64,000 nt of DNA from Salegentibacter echinorum (lineage in GTDB: Bacteria; Bacteroidota; Bacteroidia; Flavobacteriales; Flavobacteriaceae): assembly GCF_900129445.1 (NCBI RefSeq), contig NZ_FQVT01000002.1, forward strand, positions 434,001-498,000, written 5' to 3'. The position numbers and the translations under genes were made by a program. Below are positions 26,725-36,162 of the stretch, piece by piece (position 1 is the first letter of the stretch; every line of letters begins with the position of its first letter). The notes under the pieces are model-generated. The model searched no databases. It was given only the letters and a program-made list of their open reading frames with translations, and was not told the origin of the DNA.

Positions 26725-29535
26725 ATGAAAATATTCTTATTTCTACTTTTTGGATGCGTTATGTTTTCAACATTGTTTGCGCAGGAAACTTCGCTACACG
26801 GAAGTCTAGCCGATGCACAATCGGCTAAAAAACTAACAGGGGCAAAAATTTGGTTAGAGAATAGTTTTGTTGAAACCCGCTCTAAGGAAAATGGAGAATT
26901 TAAGCTTTTGGGTGATTTTCCTGCCGGTGAGTCTTTACTAATTATTGAACTTCCGGATTATAAAACGCTGCGGGTGCCCATAATAATAGTTCCGAATACC
27001 ACAAAAGACCTTGGTCTTATCCTGATGCAGCCCGTACTTTCTAACCTGGCCGATCAAATTAGTACCATTCAACTTTCTACTGTCCAATTGGATGAAGAAG
27101 AAGCTAATATCGATAATTTATCGGGCTTGTTGCAGGCTTCCCGTGACGTGTTTTTAAATGCAGCTGCCTTCGATTTTAGTCAGACCTTTTTTAGGCCCAG
27201 AGGTTTGGATAGCGAACATGGAAAAGTGCTTATTAACGGCGTGGAAATGAATAAAATCTATACCGGGCGTCCCCAGTGGAGCAATTGGGGCGGACTTAAT
27301 GATGTGCAACGCAACCAGATTTTTAGCATGGGCTTGCAGCCTTCCAATGTTAGTTTTGGTGGGCTGGCCGGCACCACAAATATTATAATGCGCGCTTCAA
27401 AATATGCTAAAGGAGGTAAAGCTTCCCTGGCGGCTGCCAATAGAAGTTACTCCGGCCGGTTAATGGCAAGTTATGGTTCCGGCGAGTTAAAAAATGGTTG
27501 GGCTTATGCGGTTTCGGCCTCCAGACGTTTTGCCAAAGAAGCCTATGTTGATGGTAGCTTGTATGATGCCAATGGCTTTTTTATTTCCGTGGAAAAAACT
27601 TTTAATGAGCGGCATAGGTTGAATTTCACCGGTTTTTATACCCCGAATATCCGCGGAAAATCCTCTCCCAATACCGAAGAAGTTTATGAACTAAAAAACA
27701 GGAAATACAATGCCTATTGGGGCTATCAGAATGGTGAAATAAGGAATTCCAGGATTAGGGAAATTAAAGAACCTGTCTTTATGCTGAATCATTTCTACAC
27801 GGTTTCAGAAGAAACAAAAATTAATGCTAATGTTGCGCTGCAGTTGGGTAAAACCGGTAATTCGAGAATAGATTTTGGGGGAACAAGGCTTTCAGCAATA
27901 AATGAACAAAATTCTTATGTTGGCGGAGGCACTAACCCAGATCCTACTTATTATCAGAAGTTGCCCGGTTATTTTTTGCGTTTTAAAGACAATCCCAATT
28001 ATGAGGCAGCCTACTTGGTACAGGAAGATTTTAAACAAAACGGCCAATTAGATTGGGAGAAACTATATGCCGCCAATGCCCGCGCCGGCTATACAGTTTA
28101 TTCACTTTCTGAAGATAGAAATGATGATATAAAGTTTGATGTTAACACTTTACTTGACACCAGGTTAAATGAACATCTTAAGCTGAATACAAAATTAGCT
28201 TACAGCCGTTTAAAGAGTCATAATTTTGCTTCGATTAAGGATATGCTGGGCGGAAAAACTTATCTTGACGTAGATTTTTTTGCTGAAGGTGATGCTGAAA
28301 ATAGCCTGGAGAAAAGAGCCCAAAGTGATTTGCAAAATCCTAATCGTAGCGTTGGGGTAGGAGAACCTTATAAATACAATTTTAACTTTTACGCTAATCT
28401 TTACAAAGCTTTTGGGCAGCTGGAGTTTGAATACGATCGTTTAGATTTTTACATCGGTATAAAAGCATCTCAAACCAGTTATGAAAGGGAAGGTCTTTTT
28501 CAAAACGGTAATTACCCTGATAATTCCTTAGGAAAAAGTGAGAAACTTCAGTTTACCGATTTCGGACTTAAATTTGGCGGAAATTATAAATTCACCGCAA
28601 AACATTTGCTGGGCGTAAACGCTGCTTACCTTACCAAACCTCCCAATCTTAGAAATTCATTTTCCAATTCGAGACAAAATAATGCAGTAGTTGAAGATTT
28701 GAAAAGTGAAAACATCAGCAATTTAGATTTTAGCTATCGGTTTAGATCAGCCTTAATCAAGGCGAGGTTAACCGGTTATTTCTCTCAAATTAAAGATGCC
28801 ACAGAAATTTCATTTTACTATGCCGATGGTCTTTCGGGTTTGGGAAGAAACAGCACTACGGCCTTTGTGCAGGAGGTTTTAAGTGGAATTGATAAACAAT
28901 ATTTTGGTTTGGAATTTGGGATTGAAGCTCAAATCACACCAGCTATAAAACTAAAAGCAGCGGGAGCAATGGGGCAATTTACCTATAATAATAATCCCAA
29001 TTTGTACCTAACTTCAGATGATTTTAAGGAAACAGTAGATTATGGCACTGCTTATCTAAAAAATTATCGAATAGCGGGTGGTCCCCAGCAAGCTGCCCAG
29101 TTGGGAGTAGAATATCGCGATCCCGATTATTGGTGGTTTGGAACCACAGTGAACTTTTTTAGTCACGCATTTTTAGATATTAGTCCGTTAACCAGAACAG
29201 CTAATTTTCTTAATGATACCGATGGTTTGCCTATTCTGGAATACGATGAAAATATTGCTGAGAAACTATTAAAACAAGAACAATTTGGCGACTACATTTT
29301 GGTAAATGCCATTGGTGGTAAATCCTGGTTGATAAAAGGCAAGTTTATCGGCTTTTTTGTGAGCCTGAACAATATTTTTGACAAACGCTATAAAACCGGC
29401 GGATTTGAACAATCCCGGAATGCTAATTATCGCACACTAAAAGAAGACCGGGAGCGATCAAAACCCATATTTTCCCCTAAATACTGGTTGGGTGCCGGTG
29501 CTTCTTATTATGCGATGGTCTATGTGAGATTTTAA
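26725..29535 (+). CDS. TonB-dependent outer membrane receptor
   Basis: The 936-residue protein starts with a signal peptide (MKIFLFLLFGCVMFSTLFAQ) and a carboxypeptidase-regulatory-like beta-sandwich domain (about 20-105: SLADAQSAKKLTGAKIWLEN), then a plug (about 120-235, with RPRGLDSEHGKVLINGVEMN) and a large beta-barrel ending in ASYYAMVYVRF, with the aromatic C-terminus needed for insertion. The in-frame TTG 11 codons upstream is unlikely as a start, since the ATG at 26725 places the signal peptide correctly. It transports a substrate across the outer membrane with TonB energy. A downstream DUF5689 lipoprotein 45 bases away and the divergent nuclease suggest a joint function. Confidence 0.93.
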   Translation: MKIFLFLLFGCVMFSTLFAQETSLHGSLADAQSAKKLTGAKIWLENSFVETRSKENGEFKLLGDFPAGESLLIIELPDYKTLRVPIIIVPNTTKDLGLILMQPVLSNLADQISTIQLSTVQLDEEEANIDNLSGLLQASRDVFLNAAAFDFSQTFFRPRGLDSEHGKVLINGVEMNKIYTGRPQWSNWGGLNDVQRNQIFSMGLQPSNVSFGGLAGTTNIIMRASKYAKGGKASLAAANRSYSGRLMASYGSGELKNGWAYAVSASRRFAKEAYVDGSLYDANGFFISVEKTFNERHRLNFTGFYTPNIRGKSSPNTEEVYELKNRKYNAYWGYQNGEIRNSRIREIKEPVFMLNHFYTVSEETKINANVALQLGKTGNSRIDFGGTRLSAINEQNSYVGGGTNPDPTYYQKLPGYFLRFKDNPNYEAAYLVQEDFKQNGQLDWEKLYAANARAGYTVYSLSEDRNDDIKFDVNTLLDTRLNEHLKLNTKLAYSRLKSHNFASIKDMLGGKTYLDVDFFAEGDAENSLEKRAQSDLQNPNRSVGVGEPYKYNFNFYANLYKAFGQLEFEYDRLDFYIGIKASQTSYEREGLFQNGNYPDNSLGKSEKLQFTDFGLKFGGNYKFTAKHLLGVNAAYLTKPPNLRNSFSNSRQNNAVVEDLKSENISNLDFSYRFRSALIKARLTGYFSQIKDATEISFYYADGLSGLGRNSTTAFVQEVLSGIDKQYFGLEFGIEAQITPAIKLKAAGAMGQFTYNNNPNLYLTSDDFKETVDYGTAYLKNYRIAGGPQQAAQLGVEYRDPDYWWFGTTVNFFSHAFLDISPLTRTANFLNDTDGLPILEYDENIAEKLLKQEQFGDYILVNAIGGKSWLIKGKFIGFFVSLNNIFDKRYKTGGFEQSRNANYRTLKEDRERSKPIFSPKYWLGAGASYYAMVYVRF

Positions 29536-29580
29536 AACATTCAGTAATTTTTATAAATAATCTGGATTAAATGATTAAAA

Positions 29581-30957
29581 ATGAAGAGAAAGTTTTACAT
29601 ACCGATACTCGTGTTTTTCACCTGTATTTCCTGTGTAAAAACAGACGATTTTGAGTTACCGAAATCTGAAAGCAAGGAAATTTCCATAACCGGCGATATT
29701 ACGGGAATTTCTGCGGTGAAAAGCAACTTTAATCCGGAAACCGAAGATATTTATGTTTTTTCTGAAACCAATACCTGGATGGAAGCTTATGTGGTCTCCA
29801 GTGATGAAGGTGGCAACTTTTATAAAGAATTGGTGTTGCAGGATAAACCCGAAAATCCCACTGCCGGCATCCTCTTATTAATTGATGACAACTCCCTTTT
29901 TGAAACTTATAATTTTGGCCGAAAAATCTATGTGAAATTAGATGGTTTGGCTTTATGGAGTAATAATGGTGTGCATCAATTGGGAATTCAGAATAGGGGA
30001 GATGTGCTGGCGATACCCTCCTCCAGGATTGATGATCATATTTTAAGAACCGAAGAAACCGCTGAAATAATTCCGCTGGAATTGGAGATTTCAGAATTCA
30101 CAGAGGCACATGAGAATTTGTTTATTAAGTTAAAAAAGGTGCAATTTAACCGCAATTTGTTCAGAGCAAATCATCACTTCACTTTTGCAGGAGAAACAAC
30201 AGATGAATATGATGGGGAACGGCAATTGGAAAGTTGTGAAACCGAGGCGACCACGACCTTGAGTAGCAGCACTTTTTCTGGTTTTAAATCATTGTATCTT
30301 CCGAAGAACTCAGGCAGTGTGGAAGGAGTTTTAAGCAGAAACTTCTACGACGATTATTTTGTCATTTCTGTAAACTCCCCCGATGCTTTTAATTTTGATG
30401 CTGAACGATGTGACCCGGAATTTTTGGACTGCGGAAACCAAACAAATCAAGGTCTTGAGGTGCTTTTTGAGGAGGATTTTAGTACAATTACAACCCTGGA
30501 TAAATTGGAAAATAAAGGCTGGAGCAATGTAAATGTAAACGGTGGACAGGGGTTTAAAACCAGTACCTTTAATGGAGATCGTCATATTAGGATTTCAGCA
30601 TTTAATACTGAAGAAACGCTGTTGGAAGCCTGGTTGGTGAGTCCGCCAATCGATTTGCAAGGGGCAACCGATATAGCCTTATCTTTTGAGGTTATGGCAT
30701 CTTATGATAACGCCAGTATTTTGGGCCTGTGGGTAACCGAGGATTATTCCGGGAACCCGTTAAGCACAGCATGGAAGCAAATGGACGCAAAAATTCCGGT
30801 AGGTCCCACCAATCAATACGGAAAGCATTTTTTAAAAACTGAATTGAATATTTCCTGTTTGCGCGGAGAGATACACTTTGCTTTTAAGTATTTGGGTGGC
30901 GCCCCCGATAAAACCACAACTTATGATATTGATAATATTCGAATAACCGGAAATTGA
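29581..30957 (+). CDS. DUF5689 domain lipoprotein with C-terminal adhesin-like domain
   Basis: The 458-residue protein has a lipobox (FTCISC, Cys18), an N-terminal DUF5689 domain (about 35-275; EAYVVSSDEGGNFYKELVLQ is a typical OB-like segment), and a C-terminal jelly-roll of the cleaved-adhesin or choice-of-anchor type (about 295-458: EEDFSTITTLDKLENKGWSN and SPPIDLQGATDIALSF). It is probably displayed on the outer face of the outer membrane as a partner of the TonB-dependent receptor 45 bases upstream. The ligand is unknown; pairing with a nuclease suggests nucleic acid or phosphate. Confidence 0.87.
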   Translation: MKRKFYIPILVFFTCISCVKTDDFELPKSESKEISITGDITGISAVKSNFNPETEDIYVFSETNTWMEAYVVSSDEGGNFYKELVLQDKPENPTAGILLLIDDNSLFETYNFGRKIYVKLDGLALWSNNGVHQLGIQNRGDVLAIPSSRIDDHILRTEETAEIIPLELEISEFTEAHENLFIKLKKVQFNRNLFRANHHFTFAGETTDEYDGERQLESCETEATTTLSSSTFSGFKSLYLPKNSGSVEGVLSRNFYDDYFVISVNSPDAFNFDAERCDPEFLDCGNQTNQGLEVLFEEDFSTITTLDKLENKGWSNVNVNGGQGFKTSTFNGDRHIRISAFNTEETLLEAWLVSPPIDLQGATDIALSFEVMASYDNASILGLWVTEDYSGNPLSTAWKQMDAKIPVGPTNQYGKHFLKTELNISCLRGEIHFAFKYLGGAPDKTTTYDIDNIRITGN

Positions 30958-30989
30958 GTATATTTAACAGATAATTTTAAAAATACTCA

Positions 30990-31394
30990 ATGAAGCATAT
31001 TTTACTATTCCTCTTTTTCTTACTTACTTTTAATGCTTCAAGCCAAAACTCCCAGGAAATGTCTGGCACGTGGTTTTGGGAGTCTACCAATGGTCAAAAC
31101 ACCATGAAATTAGATTTAGAATATGAAAATCAAAAAATAATAAAAGGAAATCATTGTGTAGTTTTTGGACAGGAAAAGAATACCGACTGTAAAAGAACCG
31201 AGCAGGGATTTAGCCTTAATTTGGTTCGTATCGCCAATGGTATTTACGATGGAACCATAGAAAGTGCGGTAAGCGCAACTATCGGAAAAATTAGGCTGCA
31301 ATATTTAAAGAAGGAGAAAGCTATTCGATTTTATCTAAAAAAAGCACCACCCGGCAAATTTTATCTACCTAAAGAAGCCTTCTTGGTGAGGTAG
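30990..31394 (+). CDS. Small secreted protein of unknown function
   Basis: The 134-residue protein has a signal peptide (HILLFLFFLLTFNASSQ) and a single predicted beta-barrel-like domain with a SGTWFWESTNGQNTMKLDLE beginning and two cysteines (C about 57 and 67) that may form a disulfide. Similar Bacteroidota proteins are described only by DUF6705-like domains; I cannot assign a function. It lies 33 bases after the DUF5689 gene in the same direction and may be the third gene of that operon. Its 3' end is close to a repeat-rich gap. Confidence 0.75.
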   Translation: MKHILLFLFFLLTFNASSQNSQEMSGTWFWESTNGQNTMKLDLEYENQKIIKGNHCVVFGQEKNTDCKRTEQGFSLNLVRIANGIYDGTIESAVSATIGKIRLQYLKKEKAIRFYLKKAPPGKFYLPKEAFLVR

Positions 31395-31399
31395 AAACG

Positions 31400-31617
31400 G
31401 TTGTGGGTTATCGGTTCTCAGATTGTTCGATAAGTTGATTTTAAACTTACTATCTATTGATTTTGTTTTGAGTTTGTGGTTAGGTGTTCTGCCCACTGAG
31501 AACTGCGACTGCCAACTGATGTTTGTTGCGGGTTGCGTCATTGCGAGCGACGTAAGGAGCGCGGCAATCTCTTGTTGTTTATTATCCTGTCTACTGCCCA
31601 CTGGTACTGCCAACTGA
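31400..31617. repeat. Repeat-rich intergenic segment with heptamer arrays and a GC-rich palindrome
   Basis: Three GTT heptamers (GTTGTGG, GTTATCG, GTTCTCA) lie at 31400-31420. Two related tracts rich in CTGCCCACTG and CTGCCAACTG lie at 31489-31519 and 31587-31617, roughly direct repeats of each other and, as reverse complement, built of GTTGGCA and GTGGGCA units. GTTCTCAG at 31414 is inverted at 31497. Between the last two tracts is the widespread GTCATTGCGAGCGACG...GGCAATCTC palindrome (31537-31571). Confidence 0.75.
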
Positions 31618-31623
31618 ATTGAC

Positions 31624-34600
31624 CTAAACCGTAGCTTCCTGTTTTTTCCTAGCATCAAGGGGTTCCAAAACTTTTAGCGCACTTTCAATAGAAGTGATCT
31701 TCTCGAATGTCAAGAGCAAACGCAATCCATTTCTGGTTTTCTTTTCTTTCATTGTGCATTTATGCGGATGGGATTGCACATACTGTAACACTTTAGTAAA
31801 AGCCTGGGTTTGGTAGAACCTGGACTGCTGGTCGGCGATGAAATACCCTATCATCTTATTTTGCTTCAGGATCACTTTTTCTAACCCTATGCTGGCTGCG
31901 ATCCATTTAATACGTACACTGTTAAGAAGATCTTCACCTTGTGTGGGTACTTCTCCAAACCTGTCTATTAGTTCACCTTCAAACTTTTGCAGTTCTTCTT
32001 CCGAAGAAATTTTATTTAACTGGGTGTATAAGTTTAAACGCTCAGTAATATTATTGATATAATCATCTGGGAACAGGATTTCAAAATCGGTGTCGATTTG
32101 CGTATCTTTTACGAAGCTCTTTTCCTCAATATTATCGGTTTCTTTATAGAGTTCCTGGAACTCATTTTCTTTTAATTCCTCTATAGCCTCATTTAATATT
32201 TTCTGGTACGTATCAAAACCAATTTCATTGATAAACCCGCTTTGTTCCCCGCCCAATAAGTCCCCGGCACCGCGAATTTCGAGATCTTTCATTGCAATAT
32301 TAATTCCGCTACCAAGTTCAGAAAATTGTTCTAAAGCGCTAATTCGCTTGCGGGCATCTTCGGTCATTACCGAATATGGCGGGGTAATAAAATAGCAAAA
32401 CGCCTTTTTATTACTTCGGCCTACCCTGCCTCGCATTTGGTGTAGATCTGAAACCCCAAAATTATTCGCGTTATTAATAAAAATAGTATTGGCATTGGTC
32501 ACATCCAGGCCACTTTCTACAATGGTGGTAGAAACCAGTACATCAAACTCGCCGTTTATAAAACTGAGCATCAATTTTTCGAGTTTTTTTCCTTCCATCT
32601 GGCCGTGGCCAATTCCTATTTTGGCATCTGGTACTACCCGCTGAATTAATCCCGCGACTTCCTTGATGTTTTCAATTCGATTATGGATAAAAAATACCTG
32701 CCCACCGCGCTGAATTTCATAAGAAATCGCATCGCGAATGGTTTCTTCAGAAAACCGCACCACATTGGTTTCTATGGGATACCTATTTGGAGGCGGAGTG
32801 GTAATGGTCGATAAATCCCGGGCGGCCATAAGGCTAAACTGAAGCGTACGCGGAATAGGTGTAGCCGTGAGCGTGAGGGTATCTACATTTTCTTTTATTG
32901 TTTTTAATTTATCTTTTACCGAAACACCAAATTTTTGTTCTTCATCTACAATGAGCAAGCCCAGGTCTTTAAACTTCACGGTTTTATTGACTAATTGGTG
33001 CGTACCAATAATAATATCTACTTTTCCGCTTTCGAGATCGGCGAGGGTTTCGCGACGTTCTTTTGCGGTTCTAAACCTATTTAAATAATCTACGCTAATG
33101 GCAAAATCTTTTAATCGTTCAGAAAAAGTTTGGTGGTGCTGAAAAGCCAAAATCGTAGTAGGCACTAAAACGGCAACTTGTTTTCCATTATCCACTGCTT
33201 TGAAAGCAGCTCTTATGGCAACCTCTGTTTTGCCAAAACCAACATCCCCACAAACCAATCGGTCCATTGGTCTTTCGCTTTCCATATCTTCTTTTACGGC
33301 TTGGGTCGCAGTACTTTGGTCTGGCGTGTCTTCATACATAAAAGAAGCTTCCAACTCGTGCTGCAAATAAGAATCGGGACCAAAAGCATATCCTTTTTGA
33401 AGCCTTCTTTTTGCGTAAAGTTCTATTAAATTATACGCAATGTGTTTTACACGGGCTTTGGTCTTTTTCTTTAGGTTTTTCCAGGCATTGCTGCCCAGTT
33501 TGTAAATTTTTGGCTCTTTTCCGTCTTTTCCGTTGTACTTTGAAATTTTATGAAGGGAATGAATGCTAAGGTAAAGGATATCGCGCTCGCCGTAGAACAG
33601 CTTAATGGCTTCCTGTTTTTTCCCTTCTACATCTATTTTTTGAAGTCCGCCAAATTTACCAATTCCGTGGTCTATATGGGTGACATAGTCGCCAACCTCT
33701 AAATTACTAAGCTCTTTTATGGTAATTGCCTGCTTTTTGGCATAACCATTTTTAAGCTGAAATTTATGATAACGCTCAAAGATTTGATGATCTGTATAAC
33801 ATACATTTTTCCCCGTTTCATCTATAAAGCCTTGAAATAGTGATAATGTAACAGTTTCATACTTAAGCTTCCTTTCCTGGTCTTGAAAAATGTCGTGGAA
33901 ACGTTTTGCCTGTTGCTCGCTTACGCAAAAAATATAATTTGTATAACCATTTTCCTGATTTTCAATTAAATTATCGGTTAATAACTCAAATTGTTTGTTG
34001 AAAGAAGGTTGAGGTTTGGTATTAAATTGAATAGTTTTGTCTATCTCAAGAAAAGCCTGATTGCTTAATTCGGCTATCGTAAAACCCTGTAATTGCTGTT
34101 TGATTAATTCGCCATTGCAAAATAATTCTTTAGGCTCACTCTGCTTTAATTCTCCGGAAAGGTTTTGAAAAGCTTCTTCTGCCTTTTCGAATAACTTATC
34201 GGCTTGCGCGGTAAACAAGTCCAGGTTTTTTAAAAATATCGCTGTTTCTGTTGATATATACTGAAGAAAACTAACCCTTGTTTTATGCATCGCGGTTGAA
34301 GTGTCGTCCAACTGCTTATTTTCCACATTAGGCATCACCGAAATTTTCTTCACTTTTTCTGTAGAAAGCTGCGTTTCAATATCAAAACTTCTAATGCTAT
34401 CTACTTCATCACCAAAAAATTCAATGCGGTAAGGCTCGTCGTTACTAAAGGAAAAAACGTCTATAATTCCCCCTCTCACCGAAAATTCTCCAGGTTCGGT
34501 TACAAAATCGACACGTTTAAACTTGTATTCAAATAGCACTTCATTAATAAAATCTATAGAAAGCTCATCTTCTACAGCTATTTTTAAAATACTTTCTTCC

Positions 34601-35046
34601 AGTTCCTTTCGGGTGACTACTTTTTCAAATAGAGCATCGGGATAGGTGACGATTATTGCCGGTTTCTTACGCGAATTAATTCTATTTAAAACCTCTGCCC
34701 GCAACAGAACATTTGCATTATCGGTTTCTTCTAATTGATAAGGCCGGCGGTAGCTGCCTGGATAAAAAAGAACATTCTTTTCACCAACCAGTTGTTCCAG
34801 GTCGTTTAAATGATAAGCAGCTTCTTCTTTATCATTAAAAATTAGTAGGAAAGGTCTATCGGTATCCCTAAATGCATTGGCTGCAACAAAGGAAAATGAA
34901 GAGCCAATAAGTCCTTTTAAGTGAATTTTAGAATGTTTTCTTTCTTCTTTGCTACCTTTGATCGTTTCAGATAAAACAAGGGAATCCCTCAATTCCTGCT
35001 GTTGCGGGGATTGTGCAAAGCTTTCGGCAATATTATTTTTAGTCAT
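31624..35046 (-). CDS. mfd: Transcription-repair coupling factor
   Basis: The 1140-residue enzyme removes RNA polymerase stalled at DNA damage and recruits UvrA. It has the UvrB-homology region (about 1-330; TDNANVLLRAEVLNRI), the RNA-polymerase-interacting CarD-like domain (LEVGDYVTHIDHGIGKFGGL, about 450-520), the helicase motor with Walker A in CGDVGFGKTEVAIR, DEEQ and ATPIPRTL, the TRG motif region and a C-terminal D7 domain. The reading frame extends 12 codons further to a TTG, but that TTG is the promoter -33 element, so the ATG at 35046 is chosen. Length is normal. Confidence 0.96.
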   Translation of the reverse strand: MTKNNIAESFAQSPQQQELRDSLVLSETIKGSKEERKHSKIHLKGLIGSSFSFVAANAFRDTDRPFLLIFNDKEEAAYHLNDLEQLVGEKNVLFYPGSYRRPYQLEETDNANVLLRAEVLNRINSRKKPAIIVTYPDALFEKVVTRKELEESILKIAVEDELSIDFINEVLFEYKFKRVDFVTEPGEFSVRGGIIDVFSFSNDEPYRIEFFGDEVDSIRSFDIETQLSTEKVKKISVMPNVENKQLDDTSTAMHKTRVSFLQYISTETAIFLKNLDLFTAQADKLFEKAEEAFQNLSGELKQSEPKELFCNGELIKQQLQGFTIAELSNQAFLEIDKTIQFNTKPQPSFNKQFELLTDNLIENQENGYTNYIFCVSEQQAKRFHDIFQDQERKLKYETVTLSLFQGFIDETGKNVCYTDHQIFERYHKFQLKNGYAKKQAITIKELSNLEVGDYVTHIDHGIGKFGGLQKIDVEGKKQEAIKLFYGERDILYLSIHSLHKISKYNGKDGKEPKIYKLGSNAWKNLKKKTKARVKHIAYNLIELYAKRRLQKGYAFGPDSYLQHELEASFMYEDTPDQSTATQAVKEDMESERPMDRLVCGDVGFGKTEVAIRAAFKAVDNGKQVAVLVPTTILAFQHHQTFSERLKDFAISVDYLNRFRTAKERRETLADLESGKVDIIIGTHQLVNKTVKFKDLGLLIVDEEQKFGVSVKDKLKTIKENVDTLTLTATPIPRTLQFSLMAARDLSTITTPPPNRYPIETNVVRFSEETIRDAISYEIQRGGQVFFIHNRIENIKEVAGLIQRVVPDAKIGIGHGQMEGKKLEKLMLSFINGEFDVLVSTTIVESGLDVTNANTIFINNANNFGVSDLHQMRGRVGRSNKKAFCYFITPPYSVMTEDARKRISALEQFSELGSGINIAMKDLEIRGAGDLLGGEQSGFINEIGFDTYQKILNEAIEELKENEFQELYKETDNIEEKSFVKDTQIDTDFEILFPDDYINNITERLNLYTQLNKISSEEELQKFEGELIDRFGEVPTQGEDLLNSVRIKWIAASIGLEKVILKQNKMIGYFIADQQSRFYQTQAFTKVLQYVQSHPHKCTMKEKKTRNGLRLLLTFEKITSIESALKVLEPLDARKKQEATV

Positions 35047-35051
35047 TGACG

Positions 35052-35082
35052 CAAAGATAATTGCAGAAATTTTGTTCCGCAA
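35052..35082 (-). promoter_or_regulatory. Promoter of mfd
   Basis: On the minus strand: TTG at 35082-35080, 20 bases, then TATCTTTG at 35059-35052, an exact Bacteroidota primary-sigma promoter. Five bases separate it from the ATG at 35046, so the transcript is nearly or fully leaderless. Confidence 0.8.
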
Positions 35083-35176
35083 CCCCTGGGTCTATTTTTA
35101 ACTTAAAAACCTAAAAATTTGACGGTTCGATACTTATACTTTTTTCTTTATCTTTAAAGGGTAAAAGTCACTAGAA

Positions 35177-35524
35177 ATGCCAAAAGCCTGTTTGGAATGT
35201 GGAGATAAGATTGTAGGGCGTGTAGATAAGAAGTTCTGCAGCGATTATTGTCGCAATGCATTTCATAACAATCGCAATAAAGACAGGAAAAACCTGGTTC
35301 GTAATGTAAATAACCAGTTGCGGAAGAATTATAGAATTTTGGAAAGTCTTAATCCCCATGAAAAAACCACGGTGAGCAAAAATAAATTACTCGAGCGTGG
35401 CTTTAATTTTGAATATCTTACCAATCTTTATACAACAAAAACCGGCAAGGTCTATTATTTTGTTTACGACCAGGGTTACCTACCGTTAGATAACGGAATT
35501 TATGCTTTGGTAAAACGTAATTAA
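35177..35524 (+). CDS. Zinc-ribbon protein, DUF2116-like
   Basis: The 115-residue cytoplasmic protein has an N-terminal zinc ribbon with C5, C8, C21 and C25 (CLECGDK ... FCSDYCRNAFHN), followed by a basic helix (NRNKDRKNLVRNVNNQLRKN) and a small C-terminal domain. The zinc ribbon resembles DUF2116. Basic composition suggests nucleic-acid binding, an inference only. It is divergent from mfd and overlaps the next gene's stop by four bases in convergent orientation (TTAA). No enzymatic motif is seen. Confidence 0.82.
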   Translation: MPKACLECGDKIVGRVDKKFCSDYCRNAFHNNRNKDRKNLVRNVNNQLRKNYRILESLNPHEKTTVSKNKLLERGFNFEYLTNLYTTKTGKVYYFVYDQGYLPLDNGIYALVKRN

Positions 35525-35988
35525 GGATGCCAGTCGTTTGCTTTTAGCCTGGAAGCAGCCCTTAAAACATCACTCTGACTAAGTTGACCAACGAGTTTTC
35601 CATACTCTACAATAGGAAATCTTCTAAAACGCTTTTCAATAAAAAGTTTGGCGGCATCCATAATATTCATATTTCCGTCTATGGTTTCTACATTGCACGT
35701 CATTCTTTTTTTCACCGTAGCATCGTCCATGGGCATGTTGTAATAGCGGCTGTCTGAAATTTGTTTCATACAATCCCCTTCAGAAATAAGCCCAATTAAT
35801 TTATGATTTTCATCTACCACGCACCCGCCAGATATTTTATTAGCAATTAATTTTTCAGCCACATCCATAATATTTTCGTGCTCCATAAACGTCACTAAAT
35901 TGGTGCTCATATAATCTTTTACCAACATGGGCACGTGCTGAGGTTTCTCTGGCGCTGCCCTTTTTCCCTGAAAACTTTTAATACCCAT
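35521..35988 (-). CDS. CBS-domain protein
   Basis: The 155-residue protein consists of a tandem pair of CBS domains (about 22-80 and 88-148), with MSTNLVTFMEHENIMDVAEK and TIDGNMNIMDAAKLFIEKRF as the typical starts and GCVVDENHKLIGLISEGDCM and FPIVEYGKLVGQLSQSDVLR as the second strands. Such pairs bind adenine nucleotides and act as energy or redox sensors. No attached catalytic domain is present. It converges with the zinc-ribbon gene. Partner enzyme unknown. Confidence 0.92.
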   Translation of the reverse strand: MGIKSFQGKRAAPEKPQHVPMLVKDYMSTNLVTFMEHENIMDVAEKLIANKISGGCVVDENHKLIGLISEGDCMKQISDSRYYNMPMDDATVKKRMTCNVETIDGNMNIMDAAKLFIEKRFRRFPIVEYGKLVGQLSQSDVLRAASRLKANDWHP

Positions 35989-36162
35989 ATTCTACTTTTT
36001 TGATTGTTAAGTAGTTAAATATAGCGAAAATTAAATTATAAATGAAATTTATACTTATGCTGAAAACACTGTTGGGTTTTGAATGAAAGGAGTGTTGAAA
36101 TTATATTTTTCTTTACTATTCTGTATCTTTAAAGTCTTAAATCCTTTTCTTTTTCCTGAATT

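Noticed and set aside
31537-31571. GTCATTGCGAG...GGCAATCTC element considered as a CRISPR repeat or insertion sequence end
   Set aside because: Only one copy is present with no regular spacers and no transposase; it is a known type of widespread palindrome.
31423-31658. Short open frames across the repeat segment before mfd
   Set aside because: They are translations of dispersed repeats on both strands and match no protein family.
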